Shown one piece after another: positions 63,322 to 64,000 of a stretch of 64,000 nucleotides of DNA. A program made the translations under genes and the position numbers. Each line of letters starts with the position of its first letter. Within the stretch, counting starts at the first letter, position 1. This stretch comes from Rhodoferax potami (GTDB lineage Bacteria > Pseudomonadota > Gammaproteobacteria > Burkholderiales > Burkholderiaceae_C). The stretch spans positions 3,720,001 to 3,784,000 of the forward strand of contig NZ_JAVBIJ010000001.1 in assembly GCF_032193765.1 (NCBI RefSeq), written 5' to 3'. The notes below the pieces were generated by a model, which had not been told where the DNA came from, searched no databases, and saw only the letters and a list, made by a program, of their open reading frames with translations.

Positions 63322-64000
63322 TTACAGCTGGCCGAGCTTTTGCAGCATCTGGTCAGAGGTTTGAATGGCCTTGGAGTTCATTTCATAGGCCCGCTGGGTC
63401 TGGATCATGGTGACCAGCTCCTGGACTACGTTGACGTTGGAGGTTTCGACAAACCCTTGGGCCAAAGTGCCCAGGCCGTTGGCGCCTGCGGTGCCGGCGT
63501 TGGGCTGGCCTGATGCGGCGCTTTCTGCGTAAATGTTTTGCCCTTTGGGCTCCAGGCCTGCCGGGTTGATAAAGCTGGCCAGGGTGATGGTGCCGATCGG
63601 TTGGGGCGCCACGTTGCCGGGAATGGTGGCGGTCACGTTGCCGTCTTGCGCAATCGCGAGGCTGGTGGCGTTGGCGGGAACGGTAATGCCGTTCAAGATC
63701 GGCAGCCCGTTGGAGGTGACCATGCGGCCGGTGTTGTCGACCTGGAAGGCACCGTCGCGGGTGTAGCCGGTGGTGCCGTCGGGCATGGTGACTTGAAAGA
63801 AGCCGTTGCCTTGGATCGCCACGTCCAGATTGTTGCTGGACTGTTGCAGGTTGCCTTGTGCAAATGATCGGCTGGTCGCCACGGTGCGCACACCCAAGCC
63901 GAGCTGCAAGCCGGTAGGTAGGGTGGACTGCTCAGACGTGTTGGAGCCGACCTGGCGCAGGTTCTGGTACATCAAGTCTTCAAAGACCGCGTGCGATTTT
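63322..64000 (-). CDS. flgG: Flagellar distal rod protein FlgG (5' end off the window)
   Basis: At least 226 codons are visible; the first about 35 residues are beyond the right edge. The protein enters at HAVFEDLMYQNLRQVGSN, close to the usual FlgG N-terminal motif, and ends with ELVTMIQTQRAYEMNSKAIQ and SDQMLQKLGQL. A shorter ATG at 63975 is inside the gene. FlgG builds the distal rod. Confidence 0.95.
   Translation of the reverse strand, partial: KSHAVFEDLMYQNLRQVGSNTSEQSTLPTGLQLGLGVRTVATSRSFAQGNLQQSSNNLDVAIQGNGFFQVTMPDGTTGYTRDGAFQVDNTGRMVTSNGLPILNGITVPANATSLAIAQDGNVTATIPGNVAPQPIGTITLASFINPAGLEPKGQNIYAESAASGQPNAGTAGANGLGTLAQGFVETSNVNVVQELVTMIQTQRAYEMNSKAIQTSDQMLQKLGQL

Overview
The window looks like a chromosome segment from a betaproteobacterium of the family Comamonadaceae, most likely Rhodoferax or a close relative. 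This rests on the style of the ribosomal proteins and RpoA, on generally high GC, on the flagellar operon order flgGHIJKL, on a PEP-CTERM protein, and on a family of dispersed short palindromes. No database search was possible, so the taxonomic call is inference.

Layout. 1-8144: a glycerol uptake and oxidation locus (divergent DeoR/GlpR fragment, then the ABC importer glpS-glpT-glpP-glpQ-DUF2160-glpV, then glpD). 8150-17230: the spc and alpha ribosomal operons (rplN to rplQ with secY and rpoA; no infA), ending with an initiator tRNA and a terminator. 17350-24220: an accessory zone. It holds a gene cut off by an IS21-family element (17914-20051), then a lower-GC cassette of a 5'-truncated unknown gene, an RBBP9-like serine hydrolase, a SEL1-repeat protein and an HD-domain protein resembling small alarmone hydrolases, plus a convergent unknown gene and a gene-free structured stretch. 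24224-45230: housekeeping genes (pldA, rep helicase, AEC carrier, a PEP-CTERM protein, priA, hemE, CoA-binding protein, dsbD/scsB, an orphan sensor kinase, a creatininase-like protein, a CapA-like phosphoesterase, amt, a histidine phosphatase, a J-domain protein). 45598-54160: a compact eight-gene amino-acid handling operon (exporters, aminotransferase, GST, two PhzF paralogues, dehydratase) divergent from a MocR-type PLP-dependent regulator. 54246-64000: a chemoreceptor, an HDOD protein, and the flagellar genes flgL, K, J, I, H and a partial flgG.

Main points of interest: (1) the two glycerol-transporter ATPases carry complementary motif losses, so their heterodimer should have one good and one degenerate ATP site; (2) the IS21 copy has multi-repeat ends but no target duplication, and its two flanks do not match, so it marks a rearrangement joint next to an undescribed hydrolase-SEL1-HD cassette; (3) the priA-hemE gap has two DnaA-box matches among dense inverted repeats; (4) a MocR-controlled export operon has an evident operator; (5) a dispersed palindromic repeat occurs about 11 times and has become protein-coding in several genes, including both copies of a duplicated PhzF gene.
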